From assembly GCA_013214355.1 (NCBI GenBank), contig JABSSL010000036.1, positions 28,602 to 92,601 on the forward strand: a DNA stretch of 64,000 nt. The letters run 5' to 3'. Source of the stretch: Saprospiraceae bacterium (GTDB taxonomy: Bacteria > Bacteroidota > Bacteroidia > Chitinophagales > Saprospiraceae). This document shows, one piece after another, positions 1-9,900 of this stretch (positions are counted from its first letter, which is position 1; each line of letters begins with the position of its first letter). The notes under the pieces were generated by a model. It ran no database searches, was not told where the DNA came from, and saw only the letters and a program-made list of their open reading frames with translations. The translations under genes and the position numbers were made by a program.

Positions 1-66
1 AAGGAGTAGAAATAATAGCCAGGAGTTACGCATGATAGGAGGATTTTGGAATGGGAAAGGTAACGT

Positions 67-1122
67 TTATCGGGTAATCAAAGAAATGGCCTCTTGCACT
101 AGATCTTGTTTCTCCTCAATGCTTAAGGCTAGTGGGAGTTGAGCAATGCCAATTAATCTTCGCAGGATTTCTATGCCAGTAAATTGATCCAATAGTTGTT
201 CATCAAAGCCAGTGGGCCGTTCATAGTTTTCCTTGACCCAGTTGATCGCGGAAGGAGCTGACTGTGCCATCTTCATATGAGCCAAAAATACGCTGAGATC
301 AAATTCTGCCAACCCAAAGTAGGAGAATTCCGGGTCAATTACCTTGACTTGACCATCCACTTTCAACCAACTCCCTGGATAATAATCACCGTGAATCAAA
401 TGTTGCCCTTCTCCCAAGTATCGCTCGCCTAATTTGGCAATGGTAGCGACTAACGCTTTGTCTGCATAAATTGGGGCTGCCAAATCGTATAGGCCTGCTT
501 GGATAGCATCGAGATCCATACCGTTGTCCGCACGGTAAGGGAAATCAAATATGTGTGTGTGATTTAAGGCTTTAAGCGCTTGATTTTTCGGATAGGAACT
601 GGAAGCCCTGGAAAAATCACTTTGGTGTAAGGTCTGCAGAAAGGTCAAGAGGCTTTCCAACTCTGCTTGTTCGAAGCCTTGTCCCTTTTGATATACATAG
701 CTGAAATCAGCACCATGCCCTAGGTCTTCTACTTTGATCAAGAAATTGTCCAGGTCCGTGGCCAGTAGGAGTGGCGTAAATTCCTTGAGCGTATCATTGG
801 TTTGGACTAAGGTGTAAAACTGAGACTCTGTATGGATTCTTTCAATTGGCGCTTCTAACTGTGGATATTTTTCTACCCAAGGTCTAGCCTGTTTTACAAT
901 GAACGAACCCTTCTTTGTCCGCACCCGCAAAACAAAATTCATATTTCCTTCTCCGGGCTTTTCTGTACCGATAACTTGGTCTTCCTCGTCCATCCACCCC
1001 TGTCCTTTAAGGTATACTTCCAAACTAGCATCCTGGTTGGCTTCAAGAAACTGAGTGCTGCCCGTCGCGGCTACAAATTTTTGCTTAGCATCCATAACCT
1101 CTTTTCGGGGGAAGATAGACAT
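67..1122 (-). CDS. Methylthioribose-kinase-like phosphotransferase
   Basis: This 351-residue protein belongs to the APH/choline-kinase-like phosphotransferase fold. The N-terminal lobe has GEGNMNFVLRV and IVKQARPWV, which resemble the nucleotide loop and ATP-binding lysine of S-methyl-5-thioribose kinase (MtnK). The catalytic-loop-like HGDYYPGSW lies near residue 245 and the metal-binding VIDPEFSYFG near 265; both are close to the MtnK pattern. MtnK phosphorylates methylthioribose in methionine salvage. Length is somewhat below typical MtnK (about 400), so another small-molecule substrate is possible. It follows the BASS transporter gene on the same strand after a 115-bp gap, so it may be transcribed with it. 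No mtnA-like gene is visible, but the window ends 66 bp downstream. A start at 1095 (second Met) is also possible. Confidence 0.7.
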   Translation of the reverse strand: MSIFPRKEVMDAKQKFVAATGSTQFLEANQDASLEVYLKGQGWMDEEDQVIGTEKPGEGNMNFVLRVRTKKGSFIVKQARPWVEKYPQLEAPIERIHTESQFYTLVQTNDTLKEFTPLLLATDLDNFLIKVEDLGHGADFSYVYQKGQGFEQAELESLLTFLQTLHQSDFSRASSSYPKNQALKALNHTHIFDFPYRADNGMDLDAIQAGLYDLAAPIYADKALVATIAKLGERYLGEGQHLIHGDYYPGSWLKVDGQVKVIDPEFSYFGLAEFDLSVFLAHMKMAQSAPSAINWVKENYERPTGFDEQLLDQFTGIEILRRLIGIAQLPLALSIEEKQDLVQEAISLITR

Positions 1123-1237
1123 TTCTCTTTGCTCACCCTCACCGCTAGCTTTAAAATTGGTATGTAATTCCCGCTCGTTAAATTCTTTTTAACTTATTTG
1201 TCCGAGCAAGGACGCAAGGGCCAAACCCTTGGTCAAA

Positions 1238-2239
1238 TTATTGCTTCCCCTTCCAATAACTGGCCAGGCTAGAACCAGAGATATTCATCAAGGGACCAAA
1301 TACTACGGCAGCTAAGCCCATAGTAGCCACCTTACCCATCTCCAAAGCAATCCCTGAGGCTAAACCGGAATTCTGCATACCCACCTCCAAGGCGATAGTT
1401 CGGCAAGAAGCTTTATCCATACCTGACCACTTTGCGGTTTGATAGCCCAAAAGATAACCTAAGCCATTGTGCAAGGCACAAGCCACGATCAGCAATGGGC
1501 CGATGGCGAGTAAACTGTCCCTACCTGCGGCGGTAATAATAGCAATGATCACCGCAATTCCGATCATAGATAACTTGGGCATAGAACGGTCTAGCCAGGG
1601 GAATTTACCACTGAGATATTTATTGAATAGTAGGCCCAATCCAACGGGCAGTATCACGATTTTGAACATACTGAAAACCATGGCCCAGAAGTCTATGGGG
1701 ACCAACTGCCCGGCAAGCAGCTTCATCAGTACGGGGGTGAGCAAAGGAGCTACTAAGGTAGCAATGGCAGTGAGGGTCAGAGATAGGGCGAGATTGGCGC
1801 CAGCAATGTAAGACATGACATTGGAGGCCAAACCGCTTGGCGAGGAGCCAACTAGGACGATTCCAGCTGCAATTTCTGGCGGAAAGTTAAAAGCTACGGT
1901 TAAGGAGAAGCCGATTAACGGCATGATCGTGAATTGGCAAGCTAGGCCAATGAGCACACCTTTCGGCATTTTCAAAATACCGGTAAAGTCCTCGATGCTC
2001 ATAGCGGTGCCCATACCGAACATGATGATCATTAACAGAGGGATGATGAGGGACTTAAGCGAGAAACTGCCCCAAGATTGTAAGGTTTCGGGAAAAAATA
2101 AGGCCCAAACAACCGCAACCATCACCCACACCGTAAAAGCGATATTCCCTAGTTGTTGCGTGCGACCGAGCCTGAAGGCCAAAAGAGCCAAGAATATGAT
2201 GACGGTTAAACCCAGTGTAGCATTGTCGAATAAGGTCAT
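1238..2239 (-). CDS. Bile acid:sodium symporter (BASS) family transporter
   Basis: A 333-residue polytopic inner-membrane protein with about nine or ten hydrophobic segments. It has the family's typical GMGTAMSIEDF, VLVGSSPSGLASNVMSYIAGAN and ALEVGMQNSGLASGIAL stretches, the last two lining the substrate and sodium sites. BASS proteins import organic anions (bile acids, pyruvate, pantoate and others) with sodium; the substrate here cannot be read from sequence. The start codon overlaps the stop of the upstream TPR gene as ATGA, which implies translational coupling to the sigma/anti-sigma pair. That is an unusual partner for a transporter and suggests it belongs to the same regulon. Confidence 0.88.
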   Translation of the reverse strand: MTLFDNATLGLTVIIFLALLAFRLGRTQQLGNIAFTVWVMVAVVWALFFPETLQSWGSFSLKSLIIPLLMIIMFGMGTAMSIEDFTGILKMPKGVLIGLACQFTIMPLIGFSLTVAFNFPPEIAAGIVLVGSSPSGLASNVMSYIAGANLALSLTLTAIATLVAPLLTPVLMKLLAGQLVPIDFWAMVFSMFKIVILPVGLGLLFNKYLSGKFPWLDRSMPKLSMIGIAVIIAIITAAGRDSLLAIGPLLIVACALHNGLGYLLGYQTAKWSGMDKASCRTIALEVGMQNSGLASGIALEMGKVATMGLAAVVFGPLMNISGSSLASYWKGKQ

Positions 2240-2976
2240 TCCTGTGGTAACTTTTTGAGTAAGTCTTGTGCTTTTGTATGCCAGTAATTATCAGCCGGTA
2301 TTTTGGATAATGCTGTTCGAGATTCCTGGTAATTCTTTTGTTTAAGGTAGACTAGAGCTAGGTACCATTGTGCGGTCGAGCGGTAAATAGATGTGCCGGT
2401 GCTAATGGGAGAAAGGCGAGTCAAAGCCTCTTCTGCCCGATCCAGCTCTAAAGCAGCAATACTAGCGTAGATTTGGGCCTGCAAATCATCAGGTTGCTCT
2501 TCTAGATATTGATTCAGTAGCTCAGCTGCTGAGCTGTAATTACCGGTGTTAAAAGCAGTTTCTATAGCTTGGAGGTCCTTTTGGTCGGACCCACGTTCCT
2601 GTAAGGAAAGCGGACGGTGTTCAGCAAATTGCTGGTAAGTCGGGGGCGAATTGAGCCAAGTCGGAACCAGTAGGAGGAGCAGGATAGCAGCGGCTGCAGC
2701 TCCTGCAATCCAGTAGAGTCGTCGACGCAGCGGCACTACTTTGGTGGTAGACTCATTGGAGGACGAAAAGAAAGAGTCGCCGAGTTCACCTATTTCGGCT
2801 TTGAGTTTTTCTCGGCCAGGCCGAACAGCAAGGAAGTCCTCTATCTCCTTTCTCTGAGCAAAAGACTTGGCCAGTTCGGTATCCTTGGCCAGCTCCTGCT
2901 CAAAAGCCGTGCGCTCAGCCTCGCTGAATTCATCACTGAAGTATTTTTCTATTTTTTTTGAGTAATTGTCACTCAT
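2236..2976 (-). CDS. Membrane-anchored TPR protein, probable anti-sigma factor
   Basis: This 246-residue protein has a soluble N-terminal part (about 1-80, acidic and helical), one membrane span (about 88-108, after the basic RRRLYW) and a C-terminal TPR-like part (about 125-246) expected in the periplasm. This layout, directly behind an ECF sigma gene with an 11-bp gap, is the usual one for Bacteroidota anti-sigma factors, where the cytoplasmic end binds sigma and the TPR end senses a protein signal. I see no zinc-binding anti-sigma (ZAS) motif, so the anti-sigma role rests on topology and context. It is coupled to the transporter gene by a 4-bp overlap. Confidence 0.75.
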   Translation of the reverse strand: MSDNYSKKIEKYFSDEFSEAERTAFEQELAKDTELAKSFAQRKEIEDFLAVRPGREKLKAEIGELGDSFFSSSNESTTKVVPLRRRLYWIAGAAAAAILLLLLVPTWLNSPPTYQQFAEHRPLSLQERGSDQKDLQAIETAFNTGNYSSAAELLNQYLEEQPDDLQAQIYASIAALELDRAEEALTRLSPISTGTSIYRSTAQWYLALVYLKQKNYQESRTALSKIPADNYWHTKAQDLLKKLPQE

Positions 2977-2987
2977 AACTCATTGCT

Positions 2988-3551
2988 TTAGGCCTCGGAA
3001 AGGAGCGTTCTCCAGCGTTCCAAACAGGCATTTTTACGGCGATATAATGCATTCGCAGTACTGAACGATAATGTTTGTATAATCTCTTCCGTGGAGCGCC
3101 CGCCTTTGATTAAAGTCAGCAATTGCTGGCAAAGGTCGGAAAGTTGTTTAAAACTGTGTTCCAGTCTTTGGGCTTGGTGGTGAGCCTGCTCTGTAGCAAT
3201 GAGCAAGTCCTCTATATTGGGGTCATTTTCATCTGTATATCGCTGAAGATTTTGATTTCTTACCTCCTGATCCCGTTTATTTCTATTTTTTTTGTCGAGC
3301 CACTTATAACGGATAATGCCCATGAAGTAGGCCCCAAATGAACAGGGGAGTTGAAAATCCTGTCCGGCTACTTTATCATAAATGGCGACGATTGATTCTT
3401 GGAAAATATCTTTGGCCTCTTCTTGTTGCCCACCGTGCTTTACAATCCAGGCGCTCACCTTAGGTGCAAACTCCTTATAGATTTCCTGTAAAACTGCTCG
3501 TTCTCCATTCTTGAGTCCTTCCAGTAGTACTTGGTCTTGTTGTTCAGGCAT
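2988..3551 (-). CDS. ECF-type RNA polymerase sigma factor
   Basis: A 187-residue sigma-70-family protein of the ECF class. Region 2 (about 15-90) includes ILKGNGERAVL-like helix 2.1 and the DIFQESIVAIYDKV promoter-melting segment; region 4 (about 130-185) has the helix-turn-helix in GGRSTEEIIQTLSFSTANALYRRKNACLERW. Sigma 1.1 and region 3 are absent, as expected. I chose the ATG at 3551; a TTG two codons earlier (3557) is less likely. It heads the leftward sigma/anti-sigma/transporter set and is divergent from the T9SS-CHAT set at 3839-16632, which makes those genes plausible targets. The intergenic heptamer cluster at 3608-3712 may be its control region. Confidence 0.88.
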   Translation of the reverse strand: MPEQQDQVLLEGLKNGERAVLQEIYKEFAPKVSAWIVKHGGQQEEAKDIFQESIVAIYDKVAGQDFQLPCSFGAYFMGIIRYKWLDKKNRNKRDQEVRNQNLQRYTDENDPNIEDLLIATEQAHHQAQRLEHSFKQLSDLCQQLLTLIKGGRSTEEIIQTLSFSTANALYRRKNACLERWRTLLSEA

Positions 3552-3607
3552 TGTCAAACGCTTTTCTAGAAGCCAAATATACGCAAGTAATTGCTCAGTA
3601 CTGAAGG

Positions 3608-3712
3608 GGTGAGTACTGAGCGGGTGAGTGTTTCTCTAAGGTGTTGATAATCTGTGGTTTAGTTTTTTGGTTTGTCGGAATCGGTGAATTACTCACCCGG
3701 TGAGTACTCACC
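3608..3712. promoter_or_regulatory. Cluster of five GGTGAGT heptamers between divergent gene sets
   Basis: Exact GGTGAGT (or its complement ACTCACC) occurs at 3608-3614, 3623-3629, 3691-3697, 3699-3705 and 3706-3712, with a near copy at 3683-3689. The two forward copies are 15 bp apart, as are the two ACTCACC copies at 3691 and 3706. GGTGAGTACTCACC (3699-3712) is a perfect 14-bp palindrome. The segments 3615-3629 and 3706-3720 are complementary at 13 of 15 positions, so a long stem enclosing about 76 nt could also form. The position, between the sigma factor and the first T9SS gene, fits an operator or a structured leader. Function is inferred. Confidence 0.6.
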
Positions 3713-3838
3713 CGCTGGGTAAATTTTTTTTCAGCAATAGGTAAGATTTCAAAAACCACACAGACATACCTACAAAACCAATGACCTTCTACAGTAAACA
3801 TGCACGTCATTGGACCATAATCACCAAAATCCAAAACA

Positions 3839-6658
3839 ATGCAAAGAAAGTTATTCTCGCTCACTCTGATTCTTTTACCTTTTATGCTGGGAGCTGCTAA
3901 TACCTTGCTGGCACAACCTCCCTTCCAAAAATTGTATGGTGATGCCAAACCTCAGGGCTACTCAGAGGTACGCGTCCACAATGGAGCTATCTATGCCTGT
4001 GGTTACCTGGGCGATAATCCTGAAATCCTTGGTGTCTTTAGTCGATTTGACATTAACGGTAATTTACAATGGACCACCATGGTGGATGACGTAACTGTTC
4101 AGTGGCTAGATTTTGTTCCTACTACGGACAACGCTTTTCTAGTCGTAGGACGCTCTACGCCAGTTGGCGTGCCGGGTGGGCAGCAAAACAACAACCTGTC
4201 CGTGATTTCTAAGATTACAGATACGGGTACAGTCCTTTGGACTCGATACTATGATAACCTAGGAAGAGAGTCCTTCTCTCGCATCATACGCCTGACTACG
4301 GTCCCCTCCGGTACGGGGCAATACTACGTATTGGGTGTCGAAAACCCTAGTAACTCGCCTTCAATGACAGACCGGGTAATGCTCTATAATTTTGATATTA
4401 ATGGAAATATTATCTGGAAGAGATACTTACAGTCTGGAACGGACAATGAATTTATTCGCGGGATGTTGGCGGTTGGCCCAAGCAACTTCGTCATCACCGG
4501 AAATGTGGACCAAAGAGGCAAATGGGTGATCTTAGATACGAATGGAAATCCTACCGCACAAGACTATGAATATGCTCCAACGGTGACCGTATTCCAAGAT
4601 GTAGCCCTGATGCCTAATCGGGATCTTTTATTGGGCGGCATGTATCGACCAAGTGGTGTTCAAAATGCATTACTAACCCGAATTGATCCAGCAACGGGCT
4701 TAGCAAGATGGGCCCTCACTATCCCTGGTCGTACCCGAATTTGGCATGTTACCGAAGCGGATGCTGACGGAGCCTTCTATGCGCTAAGTATGGGTAATCA
4801 TGATGGTGTGGATCGTCCCATGGTGCATAAGTTTCAACAAACAGTTATCAGTAATTTTCCAAACTTACTGTGGTCTCGTTATATGGAAGATGGCGAAACG
4901 GCTTATGAAGTAGGGACATTACGACTATACAACAATTCTGACCTGCTTTATCACGATAATCGGACAGACAACCCCAGCGGCTTTGGTATGCTTGATGCCT
5001 TAATTGGTCGCATGGACAGCGAATTTAACTCTTGTATTACCAAGGACGCTTTTCTAGAAATCGTGCCGTTTGAACTCGATCCTAGAGATGGCCGTACTGA
5101 AGTGCAAGAAAGAGAGAGACCAGATCCCCGCACTTCCGAAAAGCAACGGCCAATCGAATGGTTGGAAGAGGAGTTGTGCTCAGACTGTGGTAGAATAATC
5201 CGAGATACACTCGATGTAGATTGTGCTGTTCAATCCGCTTACAGCTATAGCTTTCACGTAGAAAACCTATCTGGTTATGATGTAACCGGAGTCGTAATCA
5301 ATAACCTGCCTCCAGGTTGGACCTTTAGTGATCAATACTGGTCAGCACCACATCCCAGTTTTCCAATTCCAGATAATGGTATTGGTGGACCTTTTGATCT
5401 AGTCATCTACCCTCCATCCCCCATTACGCAGCCGACGGAGATCTGCTTTGATGTAGTTTTCCTAAGTGGGACTTACGAATGTTGTCATTTTACCTATTGC
5501 ATTACCTTGTTGCCGCAAGATCCTTGTGAATCGGTTACAGTATCTGCCACCTCATTAGATAATGAAGAAGAATGCTGCTACCGAGTGACTTTAGAAAATG
5601 ACTTTTGTGATAATTACTTTACGGGTGTTCAAACCGAAATCCTTACCCCGGGCGTTTACTTCAGCCAATATGCGGGCGGAAGTAACTGGATACCTACACC
5701 AAATGCAGGCCAAGATGATATCGTTTGGACACACAACGGAGGATATGTTCCAACGGGCATAGACACCGATATCTTCTTCTGCTTAGATGGTATCACAAGC
5801 GCGGCTCAGACCCCACAAGAGGTAGCCTTCCATTGGCTAACGGTAGATGCCACTGGCGAGACGGTTATAGCTTGTTCGGATACCTTGAAATTCGAATGTG
5901 AATCTTGTCTGCTAGTAGAAGAGAATAAGCTAGAATGTATTGATAATAATACACTAAGCTATACTTTGACGATAACAAATAATACTGCACCTGCAGTCAC
6001 TTCCAACATGATCCTCTTGGAAATGCAAACCCCAGGATACAGCTTCAATCCAGATTTTATCAATGTCACTTTGGCCAGTGGGGGAAGCACCACTCAAACG
6101 GTGAACATCAATAGTGTCGCACCACTCAATCCTGGAGATGTGCTCTACTATAAAGTCACGCTCCTGGGAGAAGATGGTTGGTGTTGCCATTTAGATAGTT
6201 TATCTCTAGTTGTACCAGAGTGCGGTCAATTTACACCCTGTATTGATCCCAACCAAATCGATCAAACTGTAAGTTGTCCCATTACTCCAGATGTAGTGTG
6301 TGGCTGCGATGGTAAGACTTATTTGAATGCTTGTGTAGCTGAATTCTACAATGGATTGACCAGTTGGACTCCCGGTCCTTGTGGTCAGCCAGTTGCAAGG
6401 CCCCAAGAACTTGCTGTCTCTGCACTCTTATTTCCAAATCCGACGCCAGGTGATCTACAAGTTCGATTACCGCAGTCTGATACTTACCAAGTACAAGTAC
6501 TCGACCTAAATGGAAAGGTCTTGATTGAAAAGCAATACCATGAAACGACCCAATTTCAATTATCCCTAGATGAACAGCCGGGGGGAATCTACTACCTGAG
6601 AATTAAGGGGGCTAAAGGCTTCATGGAACAACGTTCCTTTGTGAAGATAAATCCGTAA
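3839..6658 (+). CDS. T9SS secreted protein with propeller-like repeats and Kazal inhibitor domain
   Basis: A 939-residue secreted protein. A signal peptide (1-25, ending in LLAQ) leads into a region of about 400 residues with repeated SRFDINGNLQW / KITDTGTVLW motifs typical of beta-propeller repeats in Bacteroidota secreted proteins. Cysteine-rich beta-sandwich-like domains follow (about 445-795). Residues about 800-849 carry a Kazal-type domain with six cysteines and the hallmark VCGCDGKTYLNAC and GPC. Residues about 862-939 form a T9SS type A sorting domain (LFPNPTPG, GIYYLRIKG). Kazal domains inhibit serine proteases, including subtilisins, and a subtilisin gene lies two genes downstream. 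It is divergent from the ECF sigma gene. Product location: cell surface or released. Confidence 0.85.
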   Translation: MQRKLFSLTLILLPFMLGAANTLLAQPPFQKLYGDAKPQGYSEVRVHNGAIYACGYLGDNPEILGVFSRFDINGNLQWTTMVDDVTVQWLDFVPTTDNAFLVVGRSTPVGVPGGQQNNNLSVISKITDTGTVLWTRYYDNLGRESFSRIIRLTTVPSGTGQYYVLGVENPSNSPSMTDRVMLYNFDINGNIIWKRYLQSGTDNEFIRGMLAVGPSNFVITGNVDQRGKWVILDTNGNPTAQDYEYAPTVTVFQDVALMPNRDLLLGGMYRPSGVQNALLTRIDPATGLARWALTIPGRTRIWHVTEADADGAFYALSMGNHDGVDRPMVHKFQQTVISNFPNLLWSRYMEDGETAYEVGTLRLYNNSDLLYHDNRTDNPSGFGMLDALIGRMDSEFNSCITKDAFLEIVPFELDPRDGRTEVQERERPDPRTSEKQRPIEWLEEELCSDCGRIIRDTLDVDCAVQSAYSYSFHVENLSGYDVTGVVINNLPPGWTFSDQYWSAPHPSFPIPDNGIGGPFDLVIYPPSPITQPTEICFDVVFLSGTYECCHFTYCITLLPQDPCESVTVSATSLDNEEECCYRVTLENDFCDNYFTGVQTEILTPGVYFSQYAGGSNWIPTPNAGQDDIVWTHNGGYVPTGIDTDIFFCLDGITSAAQTPQEVAFHWLTVDATGETVIACSDTLKFECESCLLVEENKLECIDNNTLSYTLTITNNTAPAVTSNMILLEMQTPGYSFNPDFINVTLASGGSTTQTVNINSVAPLNPGDVLYYKVTLLGEDGWCCHLDSLSLVVPECGQFTPCIDPNQIDQTVSCPITPDVVCGCDGKTYLNACVAEFYNGLTSWTPGPCGQPVARPQELAVSALLFPNPTPGDLQVRLPQSDTYQVQVLDLNGKVLIEKQYHETTQFQLSLDEQPGGIYYLRIKGAKGFMEQRSFVKINP

Positions 6659-6738
6659 GCTCAATCGATCACCCTTTTTGATCATCAGTAGTATACCCTC
6701 AAGTATGGGTTTTATCCCAAGACCGATACCCAGTAATT

Positions 6739-6774
6739 GAAGGCCTTTCCCCTCCTTGGGAGGGGCCTTCTTTA
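6739..6774 (+). terminator. Probable terminator after the Kazal-domain gene
   Basis: CCCCTCC pairs with GGAGGGG around a short loop, and GAAGG/CCTTC can extend the stem beyond a small bulge; a short T-rich stretch follows. It lies 80 bp after the stop at 6658 and separates this gene from the one starting at 6938. The T tract is weak. Confidence 0.55.
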
Positions 6775-6937
6775 GCCTTATATGTAGAGAAGATCGCCAA
6801 AGCTAATTATGGTGTTGAGCAAGAAAAATGAATCCACAGCTCAACCTATTTTCGAAGTCTTAGCTGGCTGAAGTTCTGGTAAAAAAACCTTTAAAATAAC
6901 TTTAAACAAGTTCATTGACAACCCACTCAAAAAACCA

Positions 6938-9900
6938 ATGATGTTCCAAGCCAAAAAACACTTAATTCTACTCATCCTAACTTTACTTATCTATCCAAGC
7001 CTCGCTCAAGAAGTGGAAAGTGAGTACGAGCGAACGCTGAATTTCCTGCAACAGCAGGCTGAAGTGGATACCAACAAGATAAAAGCCCTGAACCGATTCC
7101 AGTTTTATAACAGCAATTGGATCAATGTCGAAAATAGTTTAGCTGCTTATGGTAGTGCAGTACGTAGTACTCGTTCGACGAATCATTGCTCCAATGATTT
7201 GGCTCAATTCGAATTGATTGGCCCAATGGTGTACAACAATACCTATAACACTCCTTTTAATGGTCTTATCAGTGCCATCATTGGTGATCCGAATGATACT
7301 GATTTCATTTTAATCGGAACTGAACAAGCAGGTATTTGGAAATGGCGAAGCAGTACCAGTCGTTGGGAAAATGTAAGTGATCACCTTGATTTACCAGGAT
7401 TGGGGATATATGACATCATTCGCAATCCTTGCAACTCCAACCATCTCGTAGCTTCTACTGGCATCAATTGGCCTAATGTATCGGTGAGTTATGGTCTGCT
7501 TGAATCATTTGATGCTGGAGATACCTGGAGCGTCAATACCGCAGTAAACGCCAGTATAGAACCCCTTAATTTTTATATCACTCATCTAAAAGTGAATCCC
7601 TATAAATCCGATTGTGATGCAGGGGAGTTTTTCTACTATGCCGTGAAAGAAGAACGAGGAGGGACAGGATGCAATAGTAGCAGCATCCTAGAAATCAAAT
7701 ATGATGGTACCAGCACGACTAGTAACATCACCACACCGACCTGTAGTCCTTGCGACAACTCTTGTTTTTGGAGGTACAAAGGCATACGTCATTTGGAGGT
7801 GTCTGGTAGAAATAGCTTCGTGCTATCCGTTGGAGCTAGGTATACCCTGGATGGGGGCCTATACACCTATGATGGATCAACTACCACTTGGACCAACATT
7901 CCACTAAGTGGTTTTCCTTCTGTTCAGCAATTTTCATTAAGTAATGTGGAAAATAATATTGCCTATCTGGCCTATGTTTCAGGCCTTGACAAACATGTCC
8001 ATCGATTAGATCTCAATACCAATAGCCTTAGCTTTGTCACCACCTTTCGGAGCATACAATTTCAGAGTGCCTCGGAGTTGCTATATGCACCGGTCAATAA
8101 CATGCTCTATCTTGGGAATGGTAATTTTTATCCATTTGCGGTACTAAACCTTACCACTGGTCAGAAGCAGATATTTCGGGATCAAGGGATACACGCAGAT
8201 GTTAGGAAGCAATATCTTGCGAGTAGCCATATTGGAATGGACCGGATTTTACTTGCTACTGATGGAGGAGTAGCCCTAGCCGAAATTTCTCCCAATAATC
8301 TAGCGAGTTCCACCATTACGGATCAAAGTGGTGTGCTAATGCCTAATAATCAATTCTTCAATATGGCCGTCGGACAGACAGTAGAGGAGAAATATTTAGG
8401 GGGAAGCATGCACCAAGGCATATTTCAGAAGGGATTATCGGGTAATCTCAATTGGCGACTAATATATGGGGGTGATGGAGTAGCAACCTTAATCAATCCA
8501 TTTAACCCCAATCGGTTCTTCTACCAATCCAACAGCCGACTCATTAATGATCGGGGATTTTTATCCACCATTATTAATGGGAACCCTTCTAATTGGTTTA
8601 CCGGCCAGAAACTTAAGGCAGATCCCAATGATGCTGATATCGTATTTTGGACTAGAGGACGTGCCAATTCGAGCACAGGCCATCTGAGTGTTTACAGTTA
8701 TAAGACCAATGGATGGGTAACGCATATTCCGACTGCTGCTATGCACAATGTAGGGGTAGTGGAGGTATCAAAAAAGGATGGCGCCATCTTCATCGCTAAC
8801 CATGAGCCCGGAGACGGAAGTAAGATTAAACTAGAACGCAAAGACGATTTAAGTAATGGTAGCTTTCAAATTTGGGATCAAGGACTCTTAAATATCAATG
8901 GGAATGTACAGACGCTTCGCCAGCATCTCTCCTACAAGCGGATCAACGATGTGGCTGTGGATCCTGACAATCCTAATCTCATTTATCTTGCCATTAGTGG
9001 CATAGTTACTCAGGGGTCGAATCCTCATCTTGCTGTTCCTGAAGTGATGCGAGTATTGCGTTCTAAGGATGGGGGACTTAGCTGGGAAGATCTCTCCGTC
9101 GGATTAGATGCTACTCCTTGTAACAAACTTCTTTTTCAAGCAGGTACAGACGGACGTGTATTTGTATCGAATGAATATGGCATTTTCTTTCGCGATAACA
9201 CCTTTTTAGATACGGATCCTTGGCAATGTTTTCATGAGCAGCTGCCTGCCCGAGTCATCACGGGAATGGAAATCAACTATTGTCGAAATGAACTGGTCGT
9301 CTCTGCTTTTGGGAATGGCGCTTGGAAAACGGACCTATCAGTACTCGGTACGGTCAAGAAGGCCAGTGAAATTACTACCAATACAACTTGGGATAATCAA
9401 AGTAAGGTTATCTACAATGACTTAGTTGTTAAAGCAGGTGTTAAACTTATGATTCAAAACTGCAACATCAAGTTGGCCAGTGATGTGAAACTCATTGTGG
9501 AACCGACAGCTCAATTGACTATTTTGGGCTCTGCTATTACCGCATTGTGCGAGGATAATTGCTGGGCAGGGATTGCGGTCGAGGGAAATTCAAATCTGCC
9601 TCAGCTAGCAGCTAACCAAGGCATTGTTGTGATCAATAATAGTACTATCTCTCATGCTAGAACTGCGCTAAGTGCGGTGGGCTTGACTTCCGATTTTTCT
9701 GCTTTGGATTATACTCAGATGGGGGGGATTCTAAATGTTATCAATGCTACCTTCGAGGATAATCGCCGCGCTATCTTGATCAATAGCTATCAACATATCA
9801 ATGCAGGAATTCCAACTAATAACATTAGTACGATTACCAATTCTTCCTTTCTAATTACGGACAATTATCGAGATAACTGCGGGAGCAACGAAGCTTTTAT

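Noticed and set aside
1815..2258. 147-codon frame on the plus strand across the BASS transporter
   Set aside because: Antisense to a well-matched transporter; rich in Met, Pro and Thr as expected for a shadow of membrane spans.
3595..3948. 117-codon frame on the minus strand over the intergenic region and the start of the Kazal-domain gene
   Set aside because: It overlaps a clear signal peptide on the other strand and its sequence reads as non-protein; it covers the heptamer repeats.
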